This document shows positions 1 to 6,083 of a stretch of DNA of 26,211 nt, piece by piece. The stretch spans positions 1 through 26,211 of IMG/VR virus record IMGVR_UViG_3300048589_000349; one strand, 5' to 3'. Made by a program: the position numbers and the translations under genes. Below the pieces are notes generated by a model. That model saw nothing but the letters and a program-made list of their open reading frames with translations, was not told the DNA's origin and searched no databases. The stretch comes from a virus. How positions within the stretch are numbered: position 1 is the first letter of the stretch; each line of letters opens with the position of its first letter.

Positions 1-218
1 GCGGGCCGCACGTACACGGCCAGCCGAACCCGCACGCCCTCGCGCCGCGCCGACAGGCGGTACACGCCCGCGGCGTTTCGCCCGCCGATGAAGCCGACGG
101 CCCGATATTTCGCCACCAGCGCCGACCGCGCCTGATACGCAGCGGCCATGTCGACGTACTGGCCCTCGACCCACTCCGAACCGCGCACGCGCCGCACCAC
201 CACCTCAAACCCGTTCAC
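1..218 (-). CDS. Unknown phage protein, C-terminus cut by window edge
   Basis: The frame opens with a GTG at 216-218 whose last two bases share the TGA stop of the preceding gene (GTGA overlap), the coupling style used throughout this operon. It stays open for 72 codons to the window edge. The visible part begins MNGFEVVVRRVRGSEW and is rich in Val and Arg; I recognise no domain. It is the seventh gene of the early minus-strand operon and is probably a small accessory protein. Strong G/C at third codon positions supports real coding. Confidence 0.6.
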   Translation of the reverse strand, partial: MNGFEVVVRRVRGSEWVEGQYVDMAAAYQARSALVAKYRAVGFIGGRNAAGVYRLSARREGVRVRLAVYVRP

Positions 219-361
219 GCTGATTTCTCCTCTGCGTCCTCGTCCATCGTCTCGGCCAGCGCGAAATACGCCGCCGTGTTCAGCCTGGAAATCACCTGTT
301 GAAGCGCTTTGTCGTCCATGTCGGCCAGCGGCACAAAGGCCGCTTCGGCGTGGTCGGTCAC
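215..361 (-). CDS. Small acidic phage protein (48 aa)
   Basis: A 48-codon frame starts at GTG 359-361, overlapping the TGA of the upstream gene by 4 bases (GTGA), and ends in a TGA that again overlaps the next gene's GTG. The product starts MTDHAEAAFVPLADMDDK and ends MDEDAEEKSA. It is acidic, has no cysteine and no membrane segment, and is mostly predicted helix. It fills exactly the gap between two other genes with coupled starts and stops, which is the main evidence that it is real. Function is unknown; small acidic early phage proteins are often host-takeover or inhibitor proteins, but nothing here shows that. Confidence 0.6.
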   Translation of the reverse strand: MTDHAEAAFVPLADMDDKALQQVISRLNTAAYFALAETMDEDAEEKSA

Positions 362-573
362 AGCTTCACCACCTTCCCGGCAAGGAACGCAGCGGCCAGG
401 CCGGGGCGGGTTTCAAGAAACGCGCTTTCGTCCTGCGCAAACCGCTCATGCGTGCATGTGGGTACGGTTACGCCAGTCCACTTCAGGTTGACGCCGTAGC
501 GCGTAGGGCGCACCAGCGCGCGGTAAAACACGCCATCAATTGCGATCACCTTGATACACTGTGCAGGAGTCAT
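358..573 (-). CDS. Small unknown early phage protein (71 aa)
   Basis: The start is ATG at 571-573, in an ATGA overlap with the previous gene's stop. The same frame stays open further upstream, but that part is only a shadow of the preceding gene, and the coupled ATG explains the spacing. The product begins MTPAQCIKVIAIDGVFYRAL and has a beta-rich first half followed by a helical FLETRPGLAAAFLAG segment. No family recognised. It belongs to the early operon with the methyltransferase and probably depends on coupled translation, since no strong ribosome site is visible. Confidence 0.6.
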   Translation of the reverse strand: MTPAQCIKVIAIDGVFYRALVRPTRYGVNLKWTGVTVPTCTHERFAQDESAFLETRPGLAAAFLAGKVVKL

Positions 574-887
574 GACTTCGCCCGGCCGCTCTTGTTGCGT
601 GGCCCGGCCTTGCGTCGCCAGTATTTCGGCTCGTGACGGCGCGGGCGCGGGGACGGCTGGCGCTGGCCGCGCACGGGCAGCGGCGGGCAGGTTGCGCACT
701 CCGCCGTCACCGCCGCCGCCTGCTCGATCAGCCAGTCGAGTTCTTCTGCGTTCGGCGCGTGGCGCATCAGCCGTTCCAGCCGCGTCAGTTGCGCCAGCGC
801 GTCGGCGGGCAGCGGTTCGTAGTGAATGGCCGCTGCACGCGGGTGCACGATATAGGCGCTGTCTGTGTCGAACGGGTTGGTGGTCAT
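570..887 (-). CDS. Unknown early protein with basic C-terminal tail (105 aa)
   Basis: ATG 885-887 overlaps the previous stop by 4 bases (ATGA), so this start is preferred over longer in-frame versions running back to about 965. Residues 1-70 are mixed and acidic, with a helical region containing ALAQLTRLERLM. A CATCPP motif follows, and the last 35 residues are dominated by Arg, Lys and Pro. A basic tail of this kind suggests nucleic-acid contact, but this is inference. No domain recognised. It is co-transcribed with the methyltransferase. Confidence 0.6.
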   Translation of the reverse strand: MTTNPFDTDSAYIVHPRAAAIHYEPLPADALAQLTRLERLMRHAPNAEELDWLIEQAAAVTAECATCPPLPVRGQRQPSPRPRRHEPKYWRRKAGPRNKSGRAKS

Positions 888-1186
888 GACGCACCCCCGA
901 TCCGGTTCAGCTTCATGCGCCATGCGTTGTAACCGGCCAGCGCTTTCGTCTCGGCGGCTTCCCACGTCGGCCCGTACCCCGCGAAGCTTTCGGCCAGCGG
1001 ACGGGTGCTGTTCTCGTCGCGCCAGCGGGCGATAATCGTCACCTCGTGGCGATACGCGGGCAGGTTGAGCGTGTCGACGCGGCGCGTCACGCGCGTGTGG
1101 ACGATCTCGTACCCGCAGGTTTCGGTGCTGAGTTCCAGCACGCCCGCTTCACGCTCGTCTACCAGCATGTCTACAAACGCGTTCAT
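884..1186 (-). CDS. Unknown early phage protein (100 aa)
   Basis: ATG at 1184-1186 is preceded by a strong ribosome site (GGAGGAG, five bases before the ATG). The protein begins MNAFVDMLVDEREAGVLEL, has two aromatic beta-type stretches (CGYEIVHTRV, HEVTIIARW) and ends in a helix around WEAAETKALAGYNAW. No membrane segment or known motif. The strong ribosome site suggests it is made in larger amounts than its coupled neighbours. Its stop overlaps the next start (ATGA). Confidence 0.65.
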   Translation of the reverse strand: MNAFVDMLVDEREAGVLELSTETCGYEIVHTRVTRRVDTLNLPAYRHEVTIIARWRDENSTRPLAESFAGYGPTWEAAETKALAGYNAWRMKLNRIGGAS

Positions 1187-1199
1187 AGTTACTCCTCCG

Positions 1200-1748
1200 C
1201 TAGCTCGTCTTCACAACCTGAACCACTGGCACGCGGCAAGCCGCGCTGATCGCCCGGTAAATTTCCGGCACCGGCACAGGAATGCTGTGCGTCAGGTAGC
1301 CGTCATTCGCCGCCGTCTTGACGCCGTACTTCTGTTTCCAGTACGCCGCGTTCCGACTCCACACGCGCCGCAATCCGTCCCACGGCAGCATGTAGACCGT
1401 CCTCACGTCCATGAGCGCGTAGGCGATAAAGTCCACGTTCAGCGGCTTGTTCATCCAGCCCGGCGCGCCGGTTTTGTCGTTGCTGAGAAACTCCAGCAGA
1501 ATGTCGGGGTTGCCGTCCGGATCGCAGTACGACTGCGCCCGCTTCTTTTCGTCCACGCGCACCTCGCGCCCGTTGGTCAGCACGATCACGCGGTCAACGC
1601 CGGTGCGCTGCGCGTTCACGTCGGGGATACACGGCGTCATAGACAGGAAATCGGGGAAATAGGCGCGGTACGCTGCTTCCCAAAACGCCTCGTCGGCTGG
1701 CTTCTGGCTGTAAGCGTTCTGCTGCTGAAAGTCATGGACGGCGTTCAC
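1200..1748 (-). CDS. Putative PD-(D/E)XK nuclease-fold protein
   Basis: A 182-aa protein starting at GTG 1746-1748, which overlaps the methyltransferase stop (GTGA); GAGGTGG lies just upstream as ribosome site. Residues 51-70 read GVDRVIVLTNGREVRVDEKK: an Asp (D52), two beta strands, then D66-E67-K68. This matches the D...(D/E)xK core of the PD-(D/E)XK nuclease fold, with a possible extra acidic residue E86 in DILLEF. A helical start (residues 18-35) and an aromatic C-terminal half with LPWDGLRRVW follow. The fold call rests on motif layout only. It could act as a restriction-type, repair or recombination nuclease, or be an inactive relative. Tight coupling to the adenine methyltransferase is suggestive of joint function. 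Confidence 0.5.
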   Translation of the reverse strand: MNAVHDFQQQNAYSQKPADEAFWEAAYRAYFPDFLSMTPCIPDVNAQRTGVDRVIVLTNGREVRVDEKKRAQSYCDPDGNPDILLEFLSNDKTGAPGWMNKPLNVDFIAYALMDVRTVYMLPWDGLRRVWSRNAAYWKQKYGVKTAANDGYLTHSIPVPVPEIYRAISAACRVPVVQVVKTS

Positions 1749-2776
1749 GCGGCCACCTCATTCCCCCAGCAGTCCCAGCCTTCGCGCGTATTGCGGGCGA
1801 ACAGTTCCAGGCGCGCCCAGTTGGGATACATGCGCTCGATCAGGTCATAGAAAAGGTGCGGCTTCTCGCTGTGCCGCCCGCGCGGCCACTCCTGCACACT
1901 GTCGGGCCGGGCGTCGGTCGCGGGTACCGGCGGGTGTCCCTTGACGGCGATCAGCAGCAGTTCGTGCCGCTGGCGCGCGTAGTAGCCCATGCCGATCGCG
2001 TCTTTCACCCACACCATGCACGTGCGATAGTTGAAGCCCCACGCCTCGATCACCTGCATGGCTTCGGCCAGCTTGGGGCTGGTGGCCCACATGAACAGCA
2101 CCGCGTCGTCAGCGGCCAGCGTAGACACAGGAAGCGCGCAGATTTCGGCCAGTTCCAGCGTGGGGTAGTGGTTCTCAATCGCGCGGTTTTCCGTTTCGAC
2201 ATGCTCGTAACGCCACGGCGGATCGGCGTAAATCACGCGGTACTGCCCCGCCGGAACGTCCTGCAACGCCTCGCGCCGGTCTTCCAGCGCCAGCGCCCGC
2301 CGTTCCAGCCGCGCCTCGCGCGTCTCTGCCTCACCCGCGTCCGGCGCAAGCCACGCCGCCGCTGTTTCGATTTCACCCGTCTCTTCGTCGATCTCGCGGA
2401 ACTGCTGAACCGCCTCTTTTGCCGCTGCGTAGGTGATCGATTCACCGGCCTGCGCCCGCGCGATCACGTACTGCGCCGTGCCTTCCGAAACCGACGGACT
2501 GGCCAGCAGGTACAGCGCAGAGGGGGCGATTGCCAAATCCGCAAAATTTGCGGATTTGAAACGTGCATGCACAGCCATGAAGTTCTGCGCCGTGCGTTCG
2601 CCCCAGTTGAATTCCTGCTGAAGCCAGTCCCCGAATTGCCCATGCTGAAGGCGCGCCTTGACTTCGATCAGCTTGCCGCCGATTTCCACAATGTCCTGCG
2701 CCGTGCGGCGCAGCATGGCGTGGATTTCAGCCGCCCGCTGGTTCACGAAGTCTTCGGTGGATAGGTCGATCTGCAT
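1745..2776 (-). CDS. DUF3102 / MT-A70 adenine-N6 DNA methyltransferase
   Basis: Two-part protein of 343 aa from the chosen ATG at 2774-2776. An AGGA site sits six bases before it; an ATG at 2794 that overlaps the previous stop is the alternative. Residues about 10-100 match the DUF3102 helical domain (IVEIGGKLIEVKARL, GQFGDWLQQEFNWGERTAQNF), a probable DNA-binding part. Residues about 180-335 are an MT-A70 methyltransferase with the catalytic DPPW motif at 185-188, followed by the usual MW, WVK and HSEKP elements. The family transfers methyl groups from SAM to the N6 of adenine. In phages this normally protects DNA from host restriction or alters regulation. No cognate restriction gene is certain, but a nuclease-fold protein is coupled downstream. 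A perfect DNA palindrome lies within the gene. Confidence 0.85.
   Translation of the reverse strand: MQIDLSTEDFVNQRAAEIHAMLRRTAQDIVEIGGKLIEVKARLQHGQFGDWLQQEFNWGERTAQNFMAVHARFKSANFADLAIAPSALYLLASPSVSEGTAQYVIARAQAGESITYAAAKEAVQQFREIDEETGEIETAAAWLAPDAGEAETREARLERRALALEDRREALQDVPAGQYRVIYADPPWRYEHVETENRAIENHYPTLELAEICALPVSTLAADDAVLFMWATSPKLAEAMQVIEAWGFNYRTCMVWVKDAIGMGYYARQRHELLLIAVKGHPPVPATDARPDSVQEWPRGRHSEKPHLFYDLIERMYPNWARLELFARNTREGWDCWGNEVAA
2534..2558. repeat. Perfect 12-bp inverted repeat inside the methyltransferase gene
   Basis: Left arm CAAATCCGCAAA (2534-2545), one central A, right arm TTTGCGGATTTG (2547-2558): 12 of 12 bases match. It encodes the methyltransferase residues FKSANFADL. 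Five codons here (GCA, AAT, TTT, GAT, TTG) are AT-rich or uncommon choices compared with the G/C-ending codons used around it, so selection on the DNA itself is plausible. It could be an operator, a replication or packaging site, or a site for the DUF3102 domain. Confidence 0.75.
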
Positions 2777-2790
2777 ACCGTTTCCTATCA

Positions 2791-2970
2791 TCATTTGTTC
2801 CGCTTCTGCAACACGCCAGGCATGGAAGTAACGTCGATGCCGTACTGCTTACGCAGCGCGACCCGGATTAACTCGGACATGTTCGTGTCACGCTCAACTG
2901 CCAGCTTGCGAAGGCGTCTGCGTTCATCCGCAGAGACCCACACCGCCAACAGTTTCCGCTCGTCTGCCAT
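2791..2970 (-). CDS. Ribbon-helix-helix (CopG/Arc-like) regulator
   Basis: A 59-aa protein. ATG at 2968-2970 is chosen because AGGAGG lies six bases upstream; a longer version starting at 3009 has no ribosome site and would begin inside the operator. Residues 5-48 form a typical ribbon-helix-helix: strand KLLAVWVS, helix ADERRRLRKLAVERD, turn and second helix MSELIRVALRKQYG. These proteins bind operator DNA as dimers and usually repress their own promoter. It is the first gene of the early minus operon. It stands divergent to the XRE regulator with an inverted repeat just upstream, so it is a likely Cro-like or early-operon regulator. Its stop overlaps an ATG of the methyltransferase gene. 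Confidence 0.8.
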   Translation of the reverse strand: MADERKLLAVWVSADERRRLRKLAVERDTNMSELIRVALRKQYGIDVTSMPGVLQKRNK

Positions 2971-2985
2971 TTGCGCCCTCCTGTT

Positions 2986-3009
2986 GTGCAACCTCATCAT
3001 GTGTTGCAC
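2986..3009. promoter_or_regulatory. Inverted-repeat operator candidate
   Basis: GTGCAAC (2986-2992) and GTTGCAC (3003-3009) form a perfect 7-bp inverted repeat with a 10-base spacer. It lies immediately downstream of the predicted start point of the early promoter and upstream of the regulator's ribosome site. Occupancy here would block early transcription. Either the ribbon-helix-helix protein or the XRE protein could bind. Confidence 0.5.
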
Positions 3010-3018
3010 TTATGTATC

Positions 3019-3046
3019 ATTATAAGCGCGAATTCTGGCGAGTCAA
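3019..3046 (-). promoter_or_regulatory. Early leftward sigma-70 type promoter
   Basis: On the minus strand, TTGACT (3041-3046) is followed after 16 bases by a perfect TATAAT (3019-3024). Transcription would start near 3012, about 40 bases before the regulator's ATG at 2970. The stretch is conspicuously AT-rich compared with its surroundings. This is the best promoter visible in the window and probably drives the entire early operon. Confidence 0.75.
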
Positions 3047-3086
3047 GTAGTAGAATACAGATGCGAAGCGTAAGGTTCGGGTAGAC

Positions 3087-3446
3087 ATGGATCGGGGCCG
3101 CGCGTTCAAAGAGTGGTTGTGGAGTATCTACAAAGCTGGCGACTACGAAAGCCAGCGGGCTTTCGCGCGCGCCGTCGGCTCGGATATTGCCACGATCAGC
3201 CGCATGATGGACTTCGATAATCCAGCGCGCCCGTCGGCTGACTTCATCCTGAAGATGCACAAACTCACAGGCGTTAGCGCGGGCGCGCTGCTCGAACTGG
3301 CATATCCCGATCAGGTAGATCGGGCTGAGGCCGGGTTATCGTCGCTGGTGCTTGCAGAGATGATTGAACAACTGCCGGATGATCTGCGCGCGGCTGTCTA
3401 CGCTATCGTACGCGGCAGCGCCAACCGGCGCGGGGCCCAGCACTAG
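3087..3446 (+). CDS. XRE-type helix-turn-helix regulator, lysogeny repressor candidate
   Basis: 119 aa, with a Cro/CI-type helix-turn-helix at about residues 20-70: SQRAFARAVGSDIATISRMM carries the two key helices, followed by the hydrophobic VSAGALLELA segment typical of the XRE fold. The C-terminal part (AEMIEQLPDDLRAAVYAIVRG) is a helix likely used for dimerisation; there is no RecA-dependent peptidase domain, so induction would not be by CI-type self-cleavage. It is transcribed divergently from the early operon and towards the recombinase, as expected for a repressor. A TAGAAT box at 3051-3056 could be its -10, but no good -35 is seen. The ribosome site is weak (AAGG about ten bases upstream). 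Confidence 0.75.
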   Translation: MDRGRAFKEWLWSIYKAGDYESQRAFARAVGSDIATISRMMDFDNPARPSADFILKMHKLTGVSAGALLELAYPDQVDRAEAGLSSLVLAEMIEQLPDDLRAAVYAIVRGSANRRGAQH

Positions 3447-3566
3447 GATGCTCAAGTGCAAGGCCCGCGCCTCGCGCACGGTCAGGTTGTCGAGTTCGTT
3501 GGCGGTCATCAGTGGGTTGGCGGGCTGGGTATCTTCGTCTTCGTAGGAGTAGGTGTTCAAATTCAC
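3336..3566 (-). CDS. Doubtful small ORF convergent with the XRE gene
   Basis: A 76-codon frame on the minus strand begins at GTG 3564-3566 and runs into the 3' part of the XRE gene, which it overlaps by 111 bases on the opposite strand. Its first 40 codons lie in otherwise empty sequence and show the strong G/C third-position bias of true genes here; the product contains MTANELDNLTVREARALHLS. The overlapping part may simply be the shadow of the XRE gene. It could be a real small gene, the remnant of a gene truncated when the repressor module was acquired, or chance. Confidence 0.25.
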   Translation of the reverse strand: MNLNTYSYEDEDTQPANPLMTANELDNLTVREARALHLSILVLGPAPVGAAAYDSVDSRAQIIRQLFNHLCKHQRR

Positions 3567-3586
3567 CTCATGGCATAGGGAACCAC

Positions 3587-4033
3587 ATGCGAAAAGTCCT
3601 GCACGCCCTTATCATCATTGCGGTTCTCCTGTTGGCTATGCCGGTCGTGGCGCAGACGGATCGTGAACCGGGCCGCTGTCGCACGCTGGAAGCCATGCAA
3701 TTTCAAAGCTGGCTGGATCAATTCCAGGTGATTTACGCGGATCGTGAACACGACATGTTTTTCAACATGGGCTTCATCGCCGTTTACATTGAAGAAGGCG
3801 CAGCCTTCGGCGAAACGTCGTGCGACTGGATACGTGCAGACTATTACCAAACTGCGGCCCTGTTCTATTCCATGTATACCGGCGCGTTGGCTACGGCGAT
3901 TGTCAACCTTACGGGCGCTACAACCGCTGACATTGGCTTGCTTGATAGTGCGTCGCTGCGTTTCCACGACTGGTTGCTCGAAGTCAGCCGTCCTGAAGTG
4001 ACAACAGACTTCCCGTTCGTGCGAACGCCGTGA
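3587..4033 (+). CDS. Small secreted protein of unknown function (lysogenic cargo candidate)
   Basis: 148 aa from ATG 3587-3589, which has AGGGA just upstream; longer in-frame starts add a basic stretch ahead of the signal and are unlikely. Residues 1-23 form a classical signal peptide: MRK, a long hydrophobic core ALIIIAVLLLAMP, and a VVA-Q type cleavage site. The mature part is acidic and aromatic, with two cysteines (GRCRTL and SCDW) that could form one disulfide. No domain recognised. The gene is visibly less GC-rich than the structural genes. It sits between repressor and recombinase, where temperate phages often carry genes expressed from the prophage; a role outside the cell during lysogeny is inference. 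Confidence 0.7.
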   Translation: MRKVLHALIIIAVLLLAMPVVAQTDREPGRCRTLEAMQFQSWLDQFQVIYADREHDMFFNMGFIAVYIEEGAAFGETSCDWIRADYYQTAALFYSMYTGALATAIVNLTGATTADIGLLDSASLRFHDWLLEVSRPEVTTDFPFVRTP

Positions 4034-4100
4034 GACTTTGTACATAACCCGAAGTATAGAACGGTTTTTCTAATTGCGAGTGTAAATTCGGACGTTTTTC
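4034..4100. other. AT-rich gap before the recombinase, possible attP or promoter
   Basis: This 67-base stretch is unusually AT-rich. It contains two similar blocks, ACGGTTTTTC (4061-4070) and GACGTTTTTC (4091-4100), in direct orientation. Serine integrases normally use an attP next to their own gene, so this gap and 5640-5786 are the two candidate places. No convincing promoter or strong ribosome site for the recombinase was found here. Confidence 0.25.
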
Positions 4101-5639
4101 ATGACGCAACGGGCGATCTTCTTTCTCGCCGTCTCCACCGAAGCGCAGGCCAGCGACGACCGCGATAGCCTGCCGGAGCAGCGCCGCCAACTCGACGCGG
4201 CGGCGGCACAGTTCGGCTGGCGCGTGGTGGACGTCATCGCCTTGCCGGGCCAGTCGCGCTCGCACTATACCTATGCCGAGATGGCGAACGAAGCCGCCGC
4301 CGCCGGGATGCCCGACGCCCTGCGCCTGTTCGACCACTGGCAGCGGCGCGATTTCGACGTGCTGGCCGCGCTCAACACCACGCGGCTCGGCCGCGATCAG
4401 TCCATCCTGGCGGAAGTCATCCGGCGCACCATCGACGCGGGCGCAACCGTCTACACGGTCAAGGACGGCTTCATCGACGCGCAGAACCAGCGCATGCATA
4501 TCGCCATGTCGGGCTACGCCACCGGCGCGGAGATGGACGAGTTCAAACGGCGGTTCCAGTTCGGCATGAACGCCCGCGTCAAGCGCGGCCTGCACCCGAA
4601 CCATATCCCGCCGACCCACCTTGCGCTGCGCAACGGCGCGGGTAGGGTAATCGCGGTTGAAGTCGACGAGTCGAAGCGCCGGCTGTTTGACGATATTTTC
4701 GAGCTGGTCGTGCATGAACGGCTCGCGCTCAATCGCGTGCCCGCCGCGCTGGCCGAACGCGGCCACCCGCCGCTGAACGAGTGGGCGGTCGACCGCTGGC
4801 TGCACAACCCGTACACCTGGGGGCACAGTTTCCGCCGCGCGCATACCGCCGCCCGCGCCCGTAACTGGCGCTGGGTGTTTGACGAGGCGCAGCCGCTGCC
4901 CGACGGCGTGACGATCTTCCGCGATACGCACCCCGCGGTATGGACGGGCACGCAGGCGGCATTGCTCAAGGCGGAACTGGCGCGGCGTATCGACCGCAGC
5001 CTGAAACGCACGATCACCACCACCGCCCGTTACAGCGGCCTGTGTCAGTGCGGCGAGTGCGGACGGCCCATGAATTACGACGGCCAGCACTTCACGACGC
5101 TTTCAGGCGCGGTCAACCGCTACCTGCGCTGTATTGGCCGACACACGTCCACCTGTCCCAACGCCGTGCGCGAAGACCAATTGACGGCGGACGTTCACCG
5201 CTTGCTGGAACAGGTTGAACAGGCCGGCCCCGGCGCGCTGCGTCCGCAAGGCGCGGCGCAGGAAGCCGAACGCCGCGCCGCCCGGCTGGCGTCGATTGCG
5301 GGCGAAATCGAAGCCGCCGAAGCGCGAGCGCGTCAACTGATCCGCAAGCAGGCCGCCGCGCCCGTCAGTCTGGCCGGCCTTTATGACGACGAATTGACGG
5401 CGCTCGGCGCGCAAATCGACGCGCTGCGCGCCGAACAGGCCCGCTTGCCCACGCCCGTCGTCACCACGCCCGCGCAGCTCGAAATCACCGCCCGCCTGCG
5501 CGCCGGTTCGGCGGCGTGGTTTTGGCAGCAGCCCGACGCCACACAGAACCAGTTGCTCGCTATCCTGCTGGGAGACTATCGCCTTGTCGTGCGCCGCCGC
5601 CGCGTCGTCGGAATTGAACCGCTCACGGCCAAACCGTGA
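4101..5639 (+). CDS. Large serine recombinase (phage integrase)
   Basis: 512 aa. Residues 1-150 are the resolvase/invertase catalytic domain with nucleophile Ser12 in FFLAVSTEAQ, the SLPEQRRQL helix, and TRLGRD (Arg95, Arg98) matching the R68/R71 pair of gamma-delta resolvase. A recombinase DNA-binding domain follows (about 165-290), then a zinc ribbon (C315, C317, C320, C344, C352) and a coiled-coil region (about 360-450), the layout of large serine integrases. The enzyme would cut attP and attB with a 2-base stagger and form Ser-linked intermediates. Two usual active-site residues differ: the Arg two positions before the nucleophile is Ala10, and the Asp before Arg95 is Thr94. The gene converges with the late operon and ends before a hairpin terminator. 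Confidence 0.9.
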   Translation: MTQRAIFFLAVSTEAQASDDRDSLPEQRRQLDAAAAQFGWRVVDVIALPGQSRSHYTYAEMANEAAAAGMPDALRLFDHWQRRDFDVLAALNTTRLGRDQSILAEVIRRTIDAGATVYTVKDGFIDAQNQRMHIAMSGYATGAEMDEFKRRFQFGMNARVKRGLHPNHIPPTHLALRNGAGRVIAVEVDESKRRLFDDIFELVVHERLALNRVPAALAERGHPPLNEWAVDRWLHNPYTWGHSFRRAHTAARARNWRWVFDEAQPLPDGVTIFRDTHPAVWTGTQAALLKAELARRIDRSLKRTITTTARYSGLCQCGECGRPMNYDGQHFTTLSGAVNRYLRCIGRHTSTCPNAVREDQLTADVHRLLEQVEQAGPGALRPQGAAQEAERRAARLASIAGEIEAAEARARQLIRKQAAAPVSLAGLYDDELTALGAQIDALRAEQARLPTPVVTTPAQLEITARLRAGSAAWFWQQPDATQNQLLAILLGDYRLVVRRRRVVGIEPLTAKP

Positions 5640-5650
5640 TTTGCCCGATA

Positions 5651-5674
5651 CCGCTCGCACGTTCGTGCGGGTGG
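5651..5674 (+). terminator. Hairpin just after the recombinase stop
   Basis: Ten paired positions (two of them G-U) around a GTTC loop, core CGCAC/GTGCG, beginning 11 bases after the recombinase stop. No T-run follows, so it could be a weak terminator or an mRNA 3'-end stabiliser. Confidence 0.4.
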
Positions 5675-5686
5675 AGTGAAGCATAA

Positions 5687-5724
5687 AGCACAACGCCCCC
5701 GGCAATCACCGGGGGCGTTGTGCT
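5687..5724 (-). terminator. Strong terminator between late operon and recombinase
   Basis: A perfect 16-bp inverted repeat (AGCACAACGCCCCCGG at 5687-5702, its complement at 5709-5724) around the 6-base loop CAATCA. On the minus strand it is followed by TTTATG, a short T-rich tail, so it best serves as the end of the late operon. It lies between convergent genes and may also stop recombinase transcripts. Confidence 0.75.
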
Positions 5725-5786
5725 GGAGCGGGCCAGCGGCAGAACGCGCTACAGGGGCGTGTGGGCGGGCCTGGCGGTCACTCTCA

Positions 5787-6065
5787 CTAACCCAGCGCGT
5801 TCGGATCGATCGGCGGCAGTGTGCCCGCCGGGGGTTCGGGCTGCGTCAGCGCCTGGCGCAGCTTTTCAATCAGCGCGTCGTCGTCCGGCGTCGCGGTCGT
5901 CTCGGCCAGCGTCTTTGCCAGCGCCAGCAGGCCCATCAGCACCGGCAGGAGTTCCGGGGGGATCGACTGCGAAAGGCGCTTACCCTGCCTGTCCAGCACG
6001 AACAGCACCGCGGCCAGCAGCGCCCCAAGAAACACGAGAATTGAGATATACAGTTCGGTATTCAT
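5787..6065 (-). CDS. Small membrane protein, holin candidate
   Basis: 92 aa from ATG 6063-6065 with GGGAGA as ribosome site. A clear N-terminal membrane segment covers about residues 6-24 (YISILVFLGALLAAVLFVL), followed by a basic stretch, a weaker hydrophobic helix (LLPVLMGLLALAK, about 40-53) and an acidic, proline-rich tail. Size and last position in the late operon fit a holin or holin-like protein. The separate location from the lysins, about 3 kb away, leaves room for doubt; it might instead be a virion or superinfection-exclusion membrane protein. Confidence 0.55.
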   Translation of the reverse strand: MNTELYISILVFLGALLAAVLFVLDRQGKRLSQSIPPELLPVLMGLLALAKTLAETTATPDDDALIEKLRQALTQPEPPAGTLPPIDPNALG

Positions 6066-6083
6066 GATGTCTCCCTATACCTG

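Noticed and set aside
1005-1850. 281-codon plus-strand frame
   Set aside because: Antisense to the nuclease-fold gene and its neighbours, with no motif and no ribosome site.
3984-5090. 368-codon minus-strand frame opposite the recombinase
   Set aside because: It overlaps the catalytic domain of a clear serine recombinase and has no recognisable domain or ribosome site.
5640-5786. A defined attP core
   Set aside because: No imperfect inverted repeat of the usual length for serine integrase attP could be picked out apart from the terminator hairpins.
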